Shown here: positions 1-6,729 of the stretch, piece after piece
Position numbering within the stretch: the stretch's first letter is position 1
Layout: every line of letters begins with the position of its first letter
Assembly: GCA_949286775.1 (NCBI GenBank)
Contig: CASEDW010000218.1
Span: forward strand, 1-9,899
Length of the DNA: 9,899 nt
Source: an uncultured Eubacteriales bacterium
Lineage (GTDB): Bacteria; Bacillota; Clostridia; Lachnospirales; Lachnospiraceae
Direction: 5' to 3'
Notes under the pieces: generated by a model
The model's input: the letters and a program-made list of their open reading frames with translations, nothing else
What the model was told of the DNA's origin: nothing
Database searches by the model: none
Translations under genes and position numbers: made by a program

Positions 1-351
1 CCGGCGCTTTTAATTGAAAACGCCCTTTCACCTGCGAAAGTAATCTCGGTTCTCGCCGATCCGGAAGACAGAATGGCCCTCGTTATTGTTCCTGATTTTC
101 AGCTGTCCCTTGCGATCGGCAAAGAAGGACAGAACGCGCGTCTGGCAGCTAAACTTACGGGATTTAAGATCGACATCAAGAGTGAGACTCAGGCAAAAGA
201 AGAAGGCATCTTCGAAGAATACTTTGGTGAAGACGATGAGGAAGCTGAAGAGACAGAAAACGCGGCGGAGGAAACAGCTGACGAAGAGCCTGAGATGACA
301 GAAGACCAGAGCGATAATCAAGAAGGAGAAACAGAACAGGCAGATGAGTAA
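1..351 (+). CDS. nusA: Transcription termination/antitermination factor NusA, C-terminal part (5' end outside window)
   Basis: The reading frame is open from base 1 and gives the last 116 residues of NusA, a cytoplasmic RNA polymerase-associated factor that controls pausing, termination and antitermination. The visible part is the end of the second KH RNA-binding domain: NALSPAKV at fragment residues 7-14, VPDFQLSLAIGKEGQNARLA at 30-49 with the GxxG-type loop at IGKEGQ, then LTGFKIDIKSE. All of this is typical of Firmicutes NusA. From about residue 62 the protein becomes an acidic tail rich in Glu and Asp, ending QADE. Such tails vary in Clostridia and are probably disordered. The S1 and first KH domains lie upstream. 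The stop overlaps the ylxR start by 8 bp, so the two are probably translationally coupled. Identification rests on remembered family motifs and gene order. Confidence 0.95.
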   Translation, partial: PALLIENALSPAKVISVLADPEDRMALVIVPDFQLSLAIGKEGQNARLAAKLTGFKIDIKSETQAKEEGIFEEYFGEDDEEAEETENAAEETADEEPEMTEDQSDNQEGETEQADE

Positions 352-613
352 TAAAGTTCCGATGCGTACCTGCTGCGGATGCAGAGTATCCTTTCCTAAA
401 AAGGAGCTTATAAGGATAGTCAGAAGGCCTGAGGGCGATGTTCAGATCGACGGCAGCGGAAAGATGAACGGAAGAGGCGCTTATCTTTGCAAAAATGTGC
501 AGTGCCTGAAAAAAGCGAGAAAATCAGGGGCTATTACAAGAGCGCTGAATGTTCCGATAACAGAAGAGATCTATATCAGACTTGAAAAGGAGCTTGGTGA
601 AATTGAGACCTGA
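344..613 (+). CDS. rnpM: YlxR family RNA-binding protein (RnpM, RNase P modulator)
   Basis: This is a 89-residue basic protein of the YlxR (DUF448) family, found directly after nusA in most Firmicutes. The Bacillus subtilis member has been renamed RnpM because it binds RNase P RNA and modulates its activity; transfer of that role here is by homology. Family features visible are PMRTCCGCR at residues 6-14, the KKELIRIVR strand at 19-27, the signature GRGAYLC at 43-49, and a further Cys at 54. Cys10, Cys13, Cys49 and Cys54 resemble a metal-site layout, but metal binding is not established. The ATG at 344 overlaps the nusA stop. An AAGGAG at 323-328 lies 15 nt upstream, rather far, so coupling to nusA termination probably helps initiation. 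An in-frame ATG at 362 would remove only six residues and keep the motif. Confidence 0.93.
   Translation: MSNKVPMRTCCGCRVSFPKKELIRIVRRPEGDVQIDGSGKMNGRGAYLCKNVQCLKKARKSGAITRALNVPITEEIYIRLEKELGEIET
585..592 (+). promoter_or_regulatory. Shine-Dalgarno that decides the ylxQ start
   Basis: AAAAGGAG lies inside the end of ylxR. It is downstream of the earliest in-frame TTG at 582 and so rules that start out. It sits 4 nt before GTG 597 and 10 nt before TTG 603. Confidence 0.7.
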
Positions 614-920
614 CAAGATCGTTTCATATATAGGACTGGCCATGAAAGCCGGAAAAGTGTCATCAGGAGAGTTTTCTGTTGAAAAATCAGTCAAAGAGGG
701 AAAAGCGGAAGTAGTTATTATTTCTACTGACGCGTCGAAAAATACAAAGAAGAAATTTAACGATATGTGCAAGTATTACCGGGTGCCGGCGTTTGAATAT
801 CTCGATAAAGATACGCTCGGCCGCATAATAGGACGCGAGATGAGAGCCTGCGTTTCAATAAATGATCCGGGCTTCGCGAAGGCGATACTTAGCGCTAACA
901 AAAATGAATTTGAGGAATAA
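597..920 (+). CDS. ylxQ: YlxQ, ribosomal L7Ae/L30e-like RNA-binding protein
   Basis: A small protein (107 residues from GTG 597) of the L7Ae/L30e/S12e fold, which in general binds kink-turn RNA. The Firmicutes YlxQ branch is encoded between ylxR and infB and its exact RNA target is not settled. Visible motifs are the helix YIGLAMKAGKVSSGE, the strand AEVVIISTDAS followed by NTKKKFNDMCKYYRVP, and near the end LGRIIGREMRACVSINDPGFA, which together match family order. The reading frame could start at TTG 582, but the Shine-Dalgarno at 585-592 falls inside that extension. The real start is therefore GTG 597 or TTG 603 (two residues shorter), and either overlaps the ylxR stop. Non-ATG initiation with an embedded ribosome site suggests translational coupling and modest expression. 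The stop lies 12 bp before infB. Confidence 0.88.
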   Translation: MKLRPDKIVSYIGLAMKAGKVSSGEFSVEKSVKEGKAEVVIISTDASKNTKKKFNDMCKYYRVPAFEYLDKDTLGRIIGREMRACVSINDPGFAKAILSANKNEFEE

Positions 921-932
921 GGTTGATAAAGA

Positions 933-3524
933 ATGGATGAAAATAAAGAAGTAAAAATAACAGACGGTGAAAAGCCGAAAAAGAAAAAATTTATACAGGT
1001 CTACAGACCCCAGAACGCGACAAGCAAAGAAGGCAAAGACTTCACAAAGCACGGCCAGACCGCCCAGAAGAAAAAAGCGAAAAAAGAGGCTGCTCCTGTT
1101 AAGCAGGAAGAAGTAAGGGCAGCTGAAAGACCTGTTGAAAAAGCTCAGGAAAAACGCGTGGAAAAGCCTGTTGAAAAACCTGTCGATAAACCGGTAGAAA
1201 AACCGGCGGAAAAAACCATGGAAAAACCTGCTGAAAAAGCAGCCGAAAGAACAGCTGAGCAAAAGGCGGCAAAAGCGGCCGCGCCTAAAAATGAACGTCC
1301 CCAGGGCGAAAAGAAAAATCTCTCGGAACGTCCCCAGGGCGACAGAAGAGGCGCTGACAGATCTCAGGGCGACAGAAGAACGGAACGCCCACAGGGGGAC
1401 AGAAGAAATCAGGATCGTTCACAGAATGACAGAAAGAGCCATTCGGATCGCGCTCAGAGCGACAGGAAGAATTACGGCGACAGAAGAGGCATGGACAAAG
1501 ATAAAGATTATGAACGTCCTCAGTTTACAAAAAAAGCCGACAAGAAATCTTCTGTGCCTTCAGGCTTTGATATGGGAATTAAGAAGCCGTCGAGAGACAC
1601 AAGCCATAAGGAAAAAGATAAAAACAAAGATCAGTTAAGAAAGAATAAATTCACTGATGACAGACAGCCGGGATCAAACCGCCCGAATCAGGGAAAGAAG
1701 CATATGAGCAATATCCCGAAAGCGCTTCAGAAGACGGTTCACAAGCAGCATGAGGAAAAGAAAACAGAGGTCGTTACTGAAATCGTTATTCCTGAGAAGA
1801 TCACAATCAAGGATCTTGCCGACAAGATGAAAATTCAGCCGGCAGCTCTGGTCAAGAAACTTTTCCTTGAGGGAACGATGGTTACTGTGAATCAGGAAGT
1901 TGACTATGAAACAGCGGCTGAGATAGCCCTTGGATATGATATCATCGCTGAGATGGAAGAAAAGGTCGATGTTATCGAAGAGCTTCTTAAAGAGGATGAA
2001 GAAAAAGAAGAGGATATGGTGCCAAGACCTCCTGTAGTATGCGTTATGGGTCATGTCGATCACGGTAAAACGTCGCTTCTTGACGCTATCAGAGACGCGC
2101 ACGTTACAGACAGAGAGGCAGGCGGTATCACGCAGCATATCGGCGCTTACTGCGTAACTGTAAACGGACAGAAGATCACATTCCTTGATACTCCCGGTCA
2201 TGAAGCCTTTACTGCCATGCGTATGCGAGGCGCTAACTCAACGGATATCGCGATTCTTGTAGTCGCTGCCGACGACGGCGTAATGCCTCAGACGATAGAG
2301 GCTATAAACCACGCGAAAGCGGCAGGAGTAGAGATAATCGTAGCTGTCAACAAGATAGATAAACCGGGCGCAAATGTAGACAGAGTTAAACAGGAGCTTA
2401 CGGAATACGGCCTTATCGCTACAGACTGGGGCGGAAATACAGAATTTGTACCTGTATCAGCTAAAACAAGAGAAGGTATCGACGATCTCCTCGATATGAT
2501 TCTGCTTACAGCTGAGGTTATGGAGCTTAAGGCAAATCCTAACAGACAGGCAAGAGGCCTTGTGCTTGAAGCGAAGCTTGACAAAGGAAAAGGCCCTGTT
2601 GCCAATATCCTTGTCCAGAAAGGTACTCTCAGACTCGGAGATTATATCGCTGCCGGATCATGTTCAGGTAAAGTGCGCGCGATGATGGATGAAAACTCAA
2701 GACGCGTTAAAGAGGCCGGTCCTTCGACGCCTGTTGAGGTTCTCGGACTTAATGACGTGCCGAATGCCGGAGAAATCATCGTTTCGACTGAAACAGATAA
2801 AGAAGCAAAGAATTTCGCGGCTACATTCGTATCTGAAAGCAAAAACAAACTTATCGCTGATACAAAGGCTAAAATGTCTCTCGACGATCTGTTCAGCCAG
2901 ATTCAGGAGGGAACTCTTAAAGAACTCAATATCCTTGTCAAGGCCGACGTGCAGGGCTCTGTCGAGGCTGTTCAGCAGTCGCTTGTAAGACTTTCAAACG
3001 AGGAAGTTGTAGTAAAAGTTATCCACGGCGGCGTTGGAGCTATTAACGAGTCTGACGTAACGCTGGCAGCTACATCAAACGCCATCGTTATCGGATTTAA
3101 CGTGCGTCCTGACGCGCAGGCAAAAGCCGTTGCAGAGCAGGAGGGCGTGGATATACGTCTTTACAAGGTTATTTATCAGGCCATCGAAGACGTGGAAGCA
3201 GCCATGAAGGGAATGCTCGATCCTGTATACGAGGAAAAAGTCATCGGACATGCGGAGATACGTCAGATATTCAAGGCGTCAGGCGTAGGCAATATCGCCG
3301 GAAGCTATGTGCTTGACGGCGTATTCCAGAGAGACTGCAAAGTAAGGATCACAAGAGAAGGCAATCTTATTTTTGAGGGCGATCTCGCGTCCCTTAAGAG
3401 ATTTAAAGACGACGTCAAAGAAGTTAAGGCCGGATTTGAGTGCGGTCTTGTATTTGAGGGATTCAATGATATTCAGGAACTCGATGTGGTAGAAGCTTAT
3501 ATCATGGTAGAAGTTCCAAGATAA
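933..3524 (+). CDS. infB: Translation initiation factor IF-2
   Basis: IF2 is the cytoplasmic GTPase that places fMet-tRNA on the 30S subunit and promotes 50S joining. At 863 residues it is long because of a charged, low-complexity N-terminus (about residues 1-275). An IF2_N domain follows at about 284-340 (VIPEKITIKDLADKMKIQP). The G domain has G1 GHVDHGKT at 373-380, switch I GGITQHIG at 397-404, G3 DTPGHE at 419-424, G4 NKID at 473-476 and G5 SAK at 509-511, all intact. Beta-barrel domain II starts near 545 (LVLEAKLDKGKGP), domain III near 666 (LNILVKADVQGSVEAV), and the C-terminal fMet-tRNA-binding domain IV covers about the last 95 residues. ATG 933 follows AAGG at 919-922 with a 10-nt gap. 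rbfA begins 9 bp after the stop, the normal order. Confidence 0.98.
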   Translation: MDENKEVKITDGEKPKKKKFIQVYRPQNATSKEGKDFTKHGQTAQKKKAKKEAAPVKQEEVRAAERPVEKAQEKRVEKPVEKPVDKPVEKPAEKTMEKPAEKAAERTAEQKAAKAAAPKNERPQGEKKNLSERPQGDRRGADRSQGDRRTERPQGDRRNQDRSQNDRKSHSDRAQSDRKNYGDRRGMDKDKDYERPQFTKKADKKSSVPSGFDMGIKKPSRDTSHKEKDKNKDQLRKNKFTDDRQPGSNRPNQGKKHMSNIPKALQKTVHKQHEEKKTEVVTEIVIPEKITIKDLADKMKIQPAALVKKLFLEGTMVTVNQEVDYETAAEIALGYDIIAEMEEKVDVIEELLKEDEEKEEDMVPRPPVVCVMGHVDHGKTSLLDAIRDAHVTDREAGGITQHIGAYCVTVNGQKITFLDTPGHEAFTAMRMRGANSTDIAILVVAADDGVMPQTIEAINHAKAAGVEIIVAVNKIDKPGANVDRVKQELTEYGLIATDWGGNTEFVPVSAKTREGIDDLLDMILLTAEVMELKANPNRQARGLVLEAKLDKGKGPVANILVQKGTLRLGDYIAAGSCSGKVRAMMDENSRRVKEAGPSTPVEVLGLNDVPNAGEIIVSTETDKEAKNFAATFVSESKNKLIADTKAKMSLDDLFSQIQEGTLKELNILVKADVQGSVEAVQQSLVRLSNEEVVVKVIHGGVGAINESDVTLAATSNAIVIGFNVRPDAQAKAVAEQEGVDIRLYKVIYQAIEDVEAAMKGMLDPVYEEKVIGHAEIRQIFKASGVGNIAGSYVLDGVFQRDCKVRITREGNLIFEGDLASLKRFKDDVKEVKAGFECGLVFEGFNDIQELDVVEAYIMVEVPR
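1131..1259 (+). repeat. EKPx tetrapeptide repeat inside infB
   Basis: Residues 67-109 of IF2 are built from a four-residue repeat, EKPV or EKPA with variants: units start at Glu77, Glu81, Asp85, Glu89, Glu93, Glu97, Glu101 and Glu105. The DNA is a degenerate 12-nt tandem repeat around GAAAAACCTGTT. It is in the linker that varies most among IF2 proteins and is probably disordered or a charged helix. Confidence 0.85.
1296..1490 (+). repeat. R(P/S)QGDRR repeat inside infB
   Basis: Residues 122-186 of IF2 carry six imperfect copies of RPQGDRR: RPQGE at 122, RPQGD at 133, RSQGD at 143, RPQGD at 152, RSQND at 162 and RAQSD at 173, spaced 9-11 residues. The segment alternates Arg and Asp and is likely disordered. 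Arg-rich linkers of this sort occur in other clostridial IF2 proteins and may contact RNA; that is inference. Confidence 0.85.
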
Positions 3525-3533
3525 GAGGACATA

Positions 3534-3926
3534 ATGAGAAAAAACAGTGTTAAACATGAGCGTGTAAATCAGGCAGTACAAAAAGAACTGAGCAATATAA
3601 TCAGAAATGAGATCAAAGATCCGAGAGTAGGGATCATGACCTCCGTGACGGCTGTTGACGTAGCTACTGACCTTAAAACATGCAAGGTATATATAAGCGT
3701 TTTAGGAGATGAAAACGCGAAAGAGGAGACGATGAAGGCTCTTGATAAAGCTGAAGGCTTTATCAGGAAATCCCTCGCGTCAAATCTCAACATGAGAAAT
3801 ACTCCGAAGCTTACCTTTATCGCCGATAATTCTATCGAGTACGGCGTAAAAATGTCGGCCATGATTAACGAAGTCATGGAAAAAGACGCGGAAAAAGAAT
3901 CCAAGTTAGGTGAAGAGGATGAATAA
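3534..3926 (+). CDS. rbfA: 30S ribosome-binding factor RbfA
   Basis: RbfA is a 130-residue KH-fold protein that binds immature 30S subunits near the 16S rRNA 5' helix and assists late maturation and cold adaptation. Supporting sequence is the N-terminal RVNQAVQKELSNIIRNEIKDPRVG, then the strand TAVDVATDLKTCKVYISVLGD, the helix MKALDKAEGFIRKSLA, and NMRNTPKLTFIADNSIEYG with the family's TPKLTF-type strand. Length fits the family. ATG 3534 is preceded by AGAGGA with about 6 nt spacing, 9 bp after the infB stop. The C-terminal end is acidic (KESKLGEEDE), and its last codons overlap the start of nrnA. Confidence 0.96.
   Translation: MRKNSVKHERVNQAVQKELSNIIRNEIKDPRVGIMTSVTAVDVATDLKTCKVYISVLGDENAKEETMKALDKAEGFIRKSLASNLNMRNTPKLTFIADNSIEYGVKMSAMINEVMEKDAEKESKLGEEDE
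3908..3912 (+). promoter_or_regulatory. Shine-Dalgarno that decides the nrnA start
   Basis: AGGTG lies 6 nt before ATG 3919. The alternative in-frame GTG at 3910 is part of this site, so it is unlikely to be the start codon. Confidence 0.6.
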
Positions 3927-4878
3927 AATCGGATATTATCTTGAAGGCAAAAAGAAGATAGCGATTGCGGGACATGTGACTCCTGACGGCGACTGTATCG
4001 GTTCATGCATGGGACTTTGGATTTATCTGAAAGATAATTATCCTGAAATTGAAGCTGATGTCTATATGCAAAAAGTCTCTCCGATATATGATTTTATATA
4101 TGGAATAGATAAAATACGCGATTACTGCAGCGCGGGAGACGGAAAAAAATACGACCTTATGATAGCTCTTGACATTTCAAGCTATGACCGCATAGGAGTC
4201 GCGAGAACTATTTTCGATGAGGTTCCCGAAGTGTTCTGTATAGATCATCATAAAACAAATGAGGGAACTTATACATATTTTTACAATGACCCTGAAGCCA
4301 GCTCCACGTGCGAGGCTCTGTACAGACACCTGGAATATGACAAAATTTCAAAGCAGTGCGCCGAAGCGCTGTATATGGGTATCGCCCATGATACGGGAGT
4401 TTTCAGATATTCCTGCACATCGCCGGAAACCATGAGGGTCGCGGCTAATCTTATGGAAAAAGGAATCGACGTGGCAAGGATAGTCGATGAGACATTTTAT
4501 CAGAAGACATACGCTCAGCAGAAAATGCAGGGATATGTTGTGGAAAACAGTTCCCTATATCTGGACGGAAAATTTATAGTGGGCAGAATTACGCGGGAAG
4601 ACCGCAAGAGAATCGGGATCAAGACAAATGAGATCGAAGGCATAGTCAGTGTACTCAGAGATACGATAGGCGTTGAATTGTCGATGTTAATGCATGAGCT
4701 TGATACGGGAGAGATAAAGATAAGCATGCGGTCGAAAGCCATTGTCGATGTGAGCAAAATATGCATGAATTTTGGAGGAGGCGGACATGTAAGAGCTGCC
4801 GGCTGCAAAATATCGGAAAATATGGACGAGATCGTAGAAAAAATCATACCGCTTGTAAAAGAACAGCTTGAGGCCTGA
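3919..4878 (+). CDS. nrnA: DHH/DHHA1 phosphoesterase, bifunctional oligoribonuclease/pAp phosphatase NrnA
   Basis: A 319-residue DHH-superfamily phosphoesterase. NrnA degrades 2-5 nt nanoRNAs and dephosphorylates 3'-phosphoadenosine 5'-phosphate in Firmicutes lacking Orn. Metal-binding motifs are all present: GHVTPDGD (His19, Asp23, Asp25), LDIS (Asp85), DHH (109-111) and HDTGVFRY (Asp158). The C-terminal DHHA1 domain ends with the substrate-binding FGGGGHVRAAG, Gly286-His290. ATG 3919 overlaps the rbfA stop by 8 bp. A GTG nine bases earlier would add MKR but lies in the ribosome site. Position between rbfA and truB is common in Clostridia and Bacilli. The related c-di-AMP-degrading GdpP has extra transmembrane, PAS and GGDEF parts that are absent here. 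Cyclic dinucleotide or pApA hydrolysis as a side activity cannot be excluded. Confidence 0.9.
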   Translation: MNKIGYYLEGKKKIAIAGHVTPDGDCIGSCMGLWIYLKDNYPEIEADVYMQKVSPIYDFIYGIDKIRDYCSAGDGKKYDLMIALDISSYDRIGVARTIFDEVPEVFCIDHHKTNEGTYTYFYNDPEASSTCEALYRHLEYDKISKQCAEALYMGIAHDTGVFRYSCTSPETMRVAANLMEKGIDVARIVDETFYQKTYAQQKMQGYVVENSSLYLDGKFIVGRITREDRKRIGIKTNEIEGIVSVLRDTIGVELSMLMHELDTGEIKISMRSKAIVDVSKICMNFGGGGHVRAAGCKISENMDEIVEKIIPLVKEQLEA

Positions 4879-4881
4879 TCA

Positions 4882-5781
4882 ATGAATGGAATCATAAATA
4901 TTTATAAAGAGCCGGGTTTTACATCCTTTGATGTTGTGGCAAAGCTCAGGGGAATCCTGAAACAGAAAAGAATAGGTCATACAGGAACGCTTGACCCGGC
5001 GGCACAGGGAGTGTTGCCGGTCTGTATCGGAAAAGCGACTAAACTGTGCGAATTGCTGACAGATGGAAAAAAAACATATGAAGCAGTTCTGCTCCTCGGA
5101 GTATCGACTGATACGTTGGACATGGAAGGGCAGGTTTTAAAGACCTGTCCTGTTTTGTGTTCGGAAAAAGAAGTAAGAGAGATAATAATGTCTTTTCGAG
5201 GCGAACAGGAACAGATACCTCCGATGTATTCAGCACTTAAAGTAAATGGGAAAAAGATGTATGAACTTGCGCGGGAAGGAAAAGTCATAGAGAGAAAACC
5301 GAGAAAGGTTGTTTTTTATGATATAGAAATCCTGAATATCAACCTTCCGGAAGTGACGATAAGGGTTACATGCTCCAAGGGGACATATATCCGCTCGCTC
5401 TGCGATGATATAGGGAACAAGCTTGGATGCGGCGCGGCCATGAAAAAACTCACAAGAACGCAGTCAGGAGGCTTCAATATAAATGAAGCGCACAGGCTTT
5501 CTGAGGTGGAAGAATTTGTAAAAAACGGAAAAGCCGAAGAAATAATACTTCCTATGGACGAAGCGCTGAGCAAATATCCTGAAATAAAAACATCGCGTTA
5601 CGCGGATAAAGCGGCGCGAAACGGAAATAAGATATCGGAAAATTTTTGTATTACAGAAGAAACGGATATTTCAGACGGATTGAAAGTACGTTTATACGAT
5701 TCAGAGGATCATTTTATCGGAATATATGAGTACAGAAACAGAGAAAAACTTTTTAAGCCGGTAAAAATTCTCTTTGAATAA
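4882..5781 (+). CDS. truB: tRNA pseudouridine(55) synthase TruB
   Basis: TruB converts uridine 55 in the T-psi-C arm of tRNAs to pseudouridine and also acts as a tRNA folding chaperone. The 299-residue protein opens with GIINIYKEPGFTSFDVV. The catalytic motif GHTGTLDP places the nucleophile at Asp38. KKTYEA with Tyr66 is the conserved active-site tyrosine region, followed by PPMYSALKVNGKKMYELAR. The SKGTYIRSL motif at 165-173 carries the conserved arginine, Arg171. A short C-terminal PUA-like segment ends IGIYEYRNREKLFKPVKILF. ATG 4882 begins 3 bp after the nrnA stop, with GAGGC at 4870-4874 as ribosome site inside nrnA. The order truB-ribF is the classic one. Confidence 0.96.
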   Translation: MNGIINIYKEPGFTSFDVVAKLRGILKQKRIGHTGTLDPAAQGVLPVCIGKATKLCELLTDGKKTYEAVLLLGVSTDTLDMEGQVLKTCPVLCSEKEVREIIMSFRGEQEQIPPMYSALKVNGKKMYELAREGKVIERKPRKVVFYDIEILNINLPEVTIRVTCSKGTYIRSLCDDIGNKLGCGAAMKKLTRTQSGGFNINEAHRLSEVEEFVKNGKAEEIILPMDEALSKYPEIKTSRYADKAARNGNKISENFCITEETDISDGLKVRLYDSEDHFIGIYEYRNREKLFKPVKILFE

Positions 5782-5797
5782 AACAATGAAAATGAGC

Positions 5798-5804
5798 AGG
5801 TGGG
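5798..5804 (+). promoter_or_regulatory. Shine-Dalgarno that decides the ribF start
   Basis: AGGTGGG precedes TTG 5809 by 4 nt. The in-frame GTG at 5800 is embedded in this motif and has no purine-rich site of its own, so TTG 5809 is preferred. Confidence 0.65.
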
Positions 5805-5808
5805 AATT

Positions 5809-6729
5809 TTGCAGTATTATAATAAACTTGAAGATATAAGGCCGGACAGACCTACAGTTGTGACGCTGGGAAAGTTTGACGGTCTTCACCGGGGACATCA
5901 AAAGCTTCTGCATGTTGTGGAAGAATTCGCGAAAAATAAAAACCTGAAAACAGCACTGTTTACTTTTGATGTATCGCCCCAGGCAAAACTCGGAAAAAAA
6001 GATAACAGCGTTCTTGTAACAAATTCCGAAAAAAAAGAACTGATTGAGAAATTCGGATTTGACTATATGATCGAGTGTCCGTTTACGGAAGAAGTCAGAA
6101 ATATGACCGCCGATGATTTTGTGCGCGATATTCTTATGGACAAGCTTATGGCAAAAGCGATCGTAATAGGTGAGGATTTCAGATTTGGAAAAGAACGTCA
6201 GGGTTCCGCCAAATTTTTAAAAGACAACGCGACCGAGTACGGGCTTAATGTCCGTGTGATCGAAAAAGAAAAAGACGTCGAAAACGGCAGAGAAATAAGC
6301 AGCACATATATTAAAGAAGAACTGATTAAAGGAAATATCAAGAAAGTAAGTGAACTGCTCGGATACGACTATTTTATATCAGGTGAAATCGTAAAAGGGA
6401 TGAGCATGGGAAGAGGGTTCGGTTTTCCGACGATAAATATAGTTCCGGAACCTGAAAAAATACTTCCTCCTTTCGGAGTTTATGTGTCAGTCACGGAATT
6501 TGACGGGAAATTGTTTCGAAGCATCACCAATATAGGAACAAAGCCTACTGTAAGCGGAAAGGAGATAGGAGTGGAGACTTTTATTCTCGATTTTGAAGGT
6601 GATCTCTACGGAAAGAAGGCTGTTGTTATGCTCAAAGACTTCATGAGACCGGAGAAAAAATTTTCGTCGATTGAGGAACTTACGGTGCAGGTTCACAGCG
6701 ATATAGAAGACAGGAGGAAAATGAAATGA
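5809..6729 (+). CDS. ribF: Bifunctional riboflavin kinase/FMN adenylyltransferase RibF
   Basis: RibF makes FMN from riboflavin and ATP, then FAD from FMN and ATP. From TTG 5809 it is 306 residues (309 from GTG 5800). The N-terminal nucleotidyltransferase domain shows TLGKFDGLHRGHQKLL at 19-34, with the HxGH adenylylation motif His27-His30. The second conserved stretch is ISSTYIKEELIKGNI, equivalent to the ISSTxIR site. The C-terminal riboflavin kinase domain starts near residue 190 with GEIVKGMSMGRGFGFPTINI (GFPT at 205-208), then FGVYVSV, the NIGTKPT loop and VETFILDFEGDLYGK, which carries the catalytic Glu. All expected motifs are intact. There are 27 bp between the truB stop and this start, with no FMN riboswitch in that short space. 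malQ overlaps the stop by 4 bp. Confidence 0.95.
   Translation: MQYYNKLEDIRPDRPTVVTLGKFDGLHRGHQKLLHVVEEFAKNKNLKTALFTFDVSPQAKLGKKDNSVLVTNSEKKELIEKFGFDYMIECPFTEEVRNMTADDFVRDILMDKLMAKAIVIGEDFRFGKERQGSAKFLKDNATEYGLNVRVIEKEKDVENGREISSTYIKEELIKGNIKKVSELLGYDYFISGEIVKGMSMGRGFGFPTINIVPEPEKILPPFGVYVSVTEFDGKLFRSITNIGTKPTVSGKEIGVETFILDFEGDLYGKKAVVMLKDFMRPEKKFSSIEELTVQVHSDIEDRRKMK
6712..6717 (+). promoter_or_regulatory. Strong Shine-Dalgarno of malQ inside ribF
   Basis: AGGAGG, a full match to the anti-Shine-Dalgarno core, lies 8 nt before ATG 6726 and within the last codons of ribF. It fixes the malQ start and suggests efficient initiation in addition to coupling through the ATGA overlap. Confidence 0.85.

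Noticed and set aside
855..1262. Phe-rich minus-strand open frame opposite the infB N-terminus
   Set aside because: Its poly-Phe/Arg composition is the direct complement of the Lys/Glu-rich repeat codons in infB. It has no ribosome site and no family resemblance.
1291..1638. Second + strand open frame inside infB
   Set aside because: It is the shifted reading of the RPQGDRR repeat region and ends where the repeat bias fades. The infB frame is clearly the real one.
5782..5808. FMN riboswitch or independent promoter before ribF
   Set aside because: Only 27 nt separate truB and ribF, too short for an RFN element, and no promoter boxes are evident.
5786..5839. Short ATG frame overlapping the ribF start
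   Set aside because: ATG 5786 opens a frame that ends after a few codons inside ribF, with no family resemblance. It is explained by the ribF ribosome site and coding sequence.
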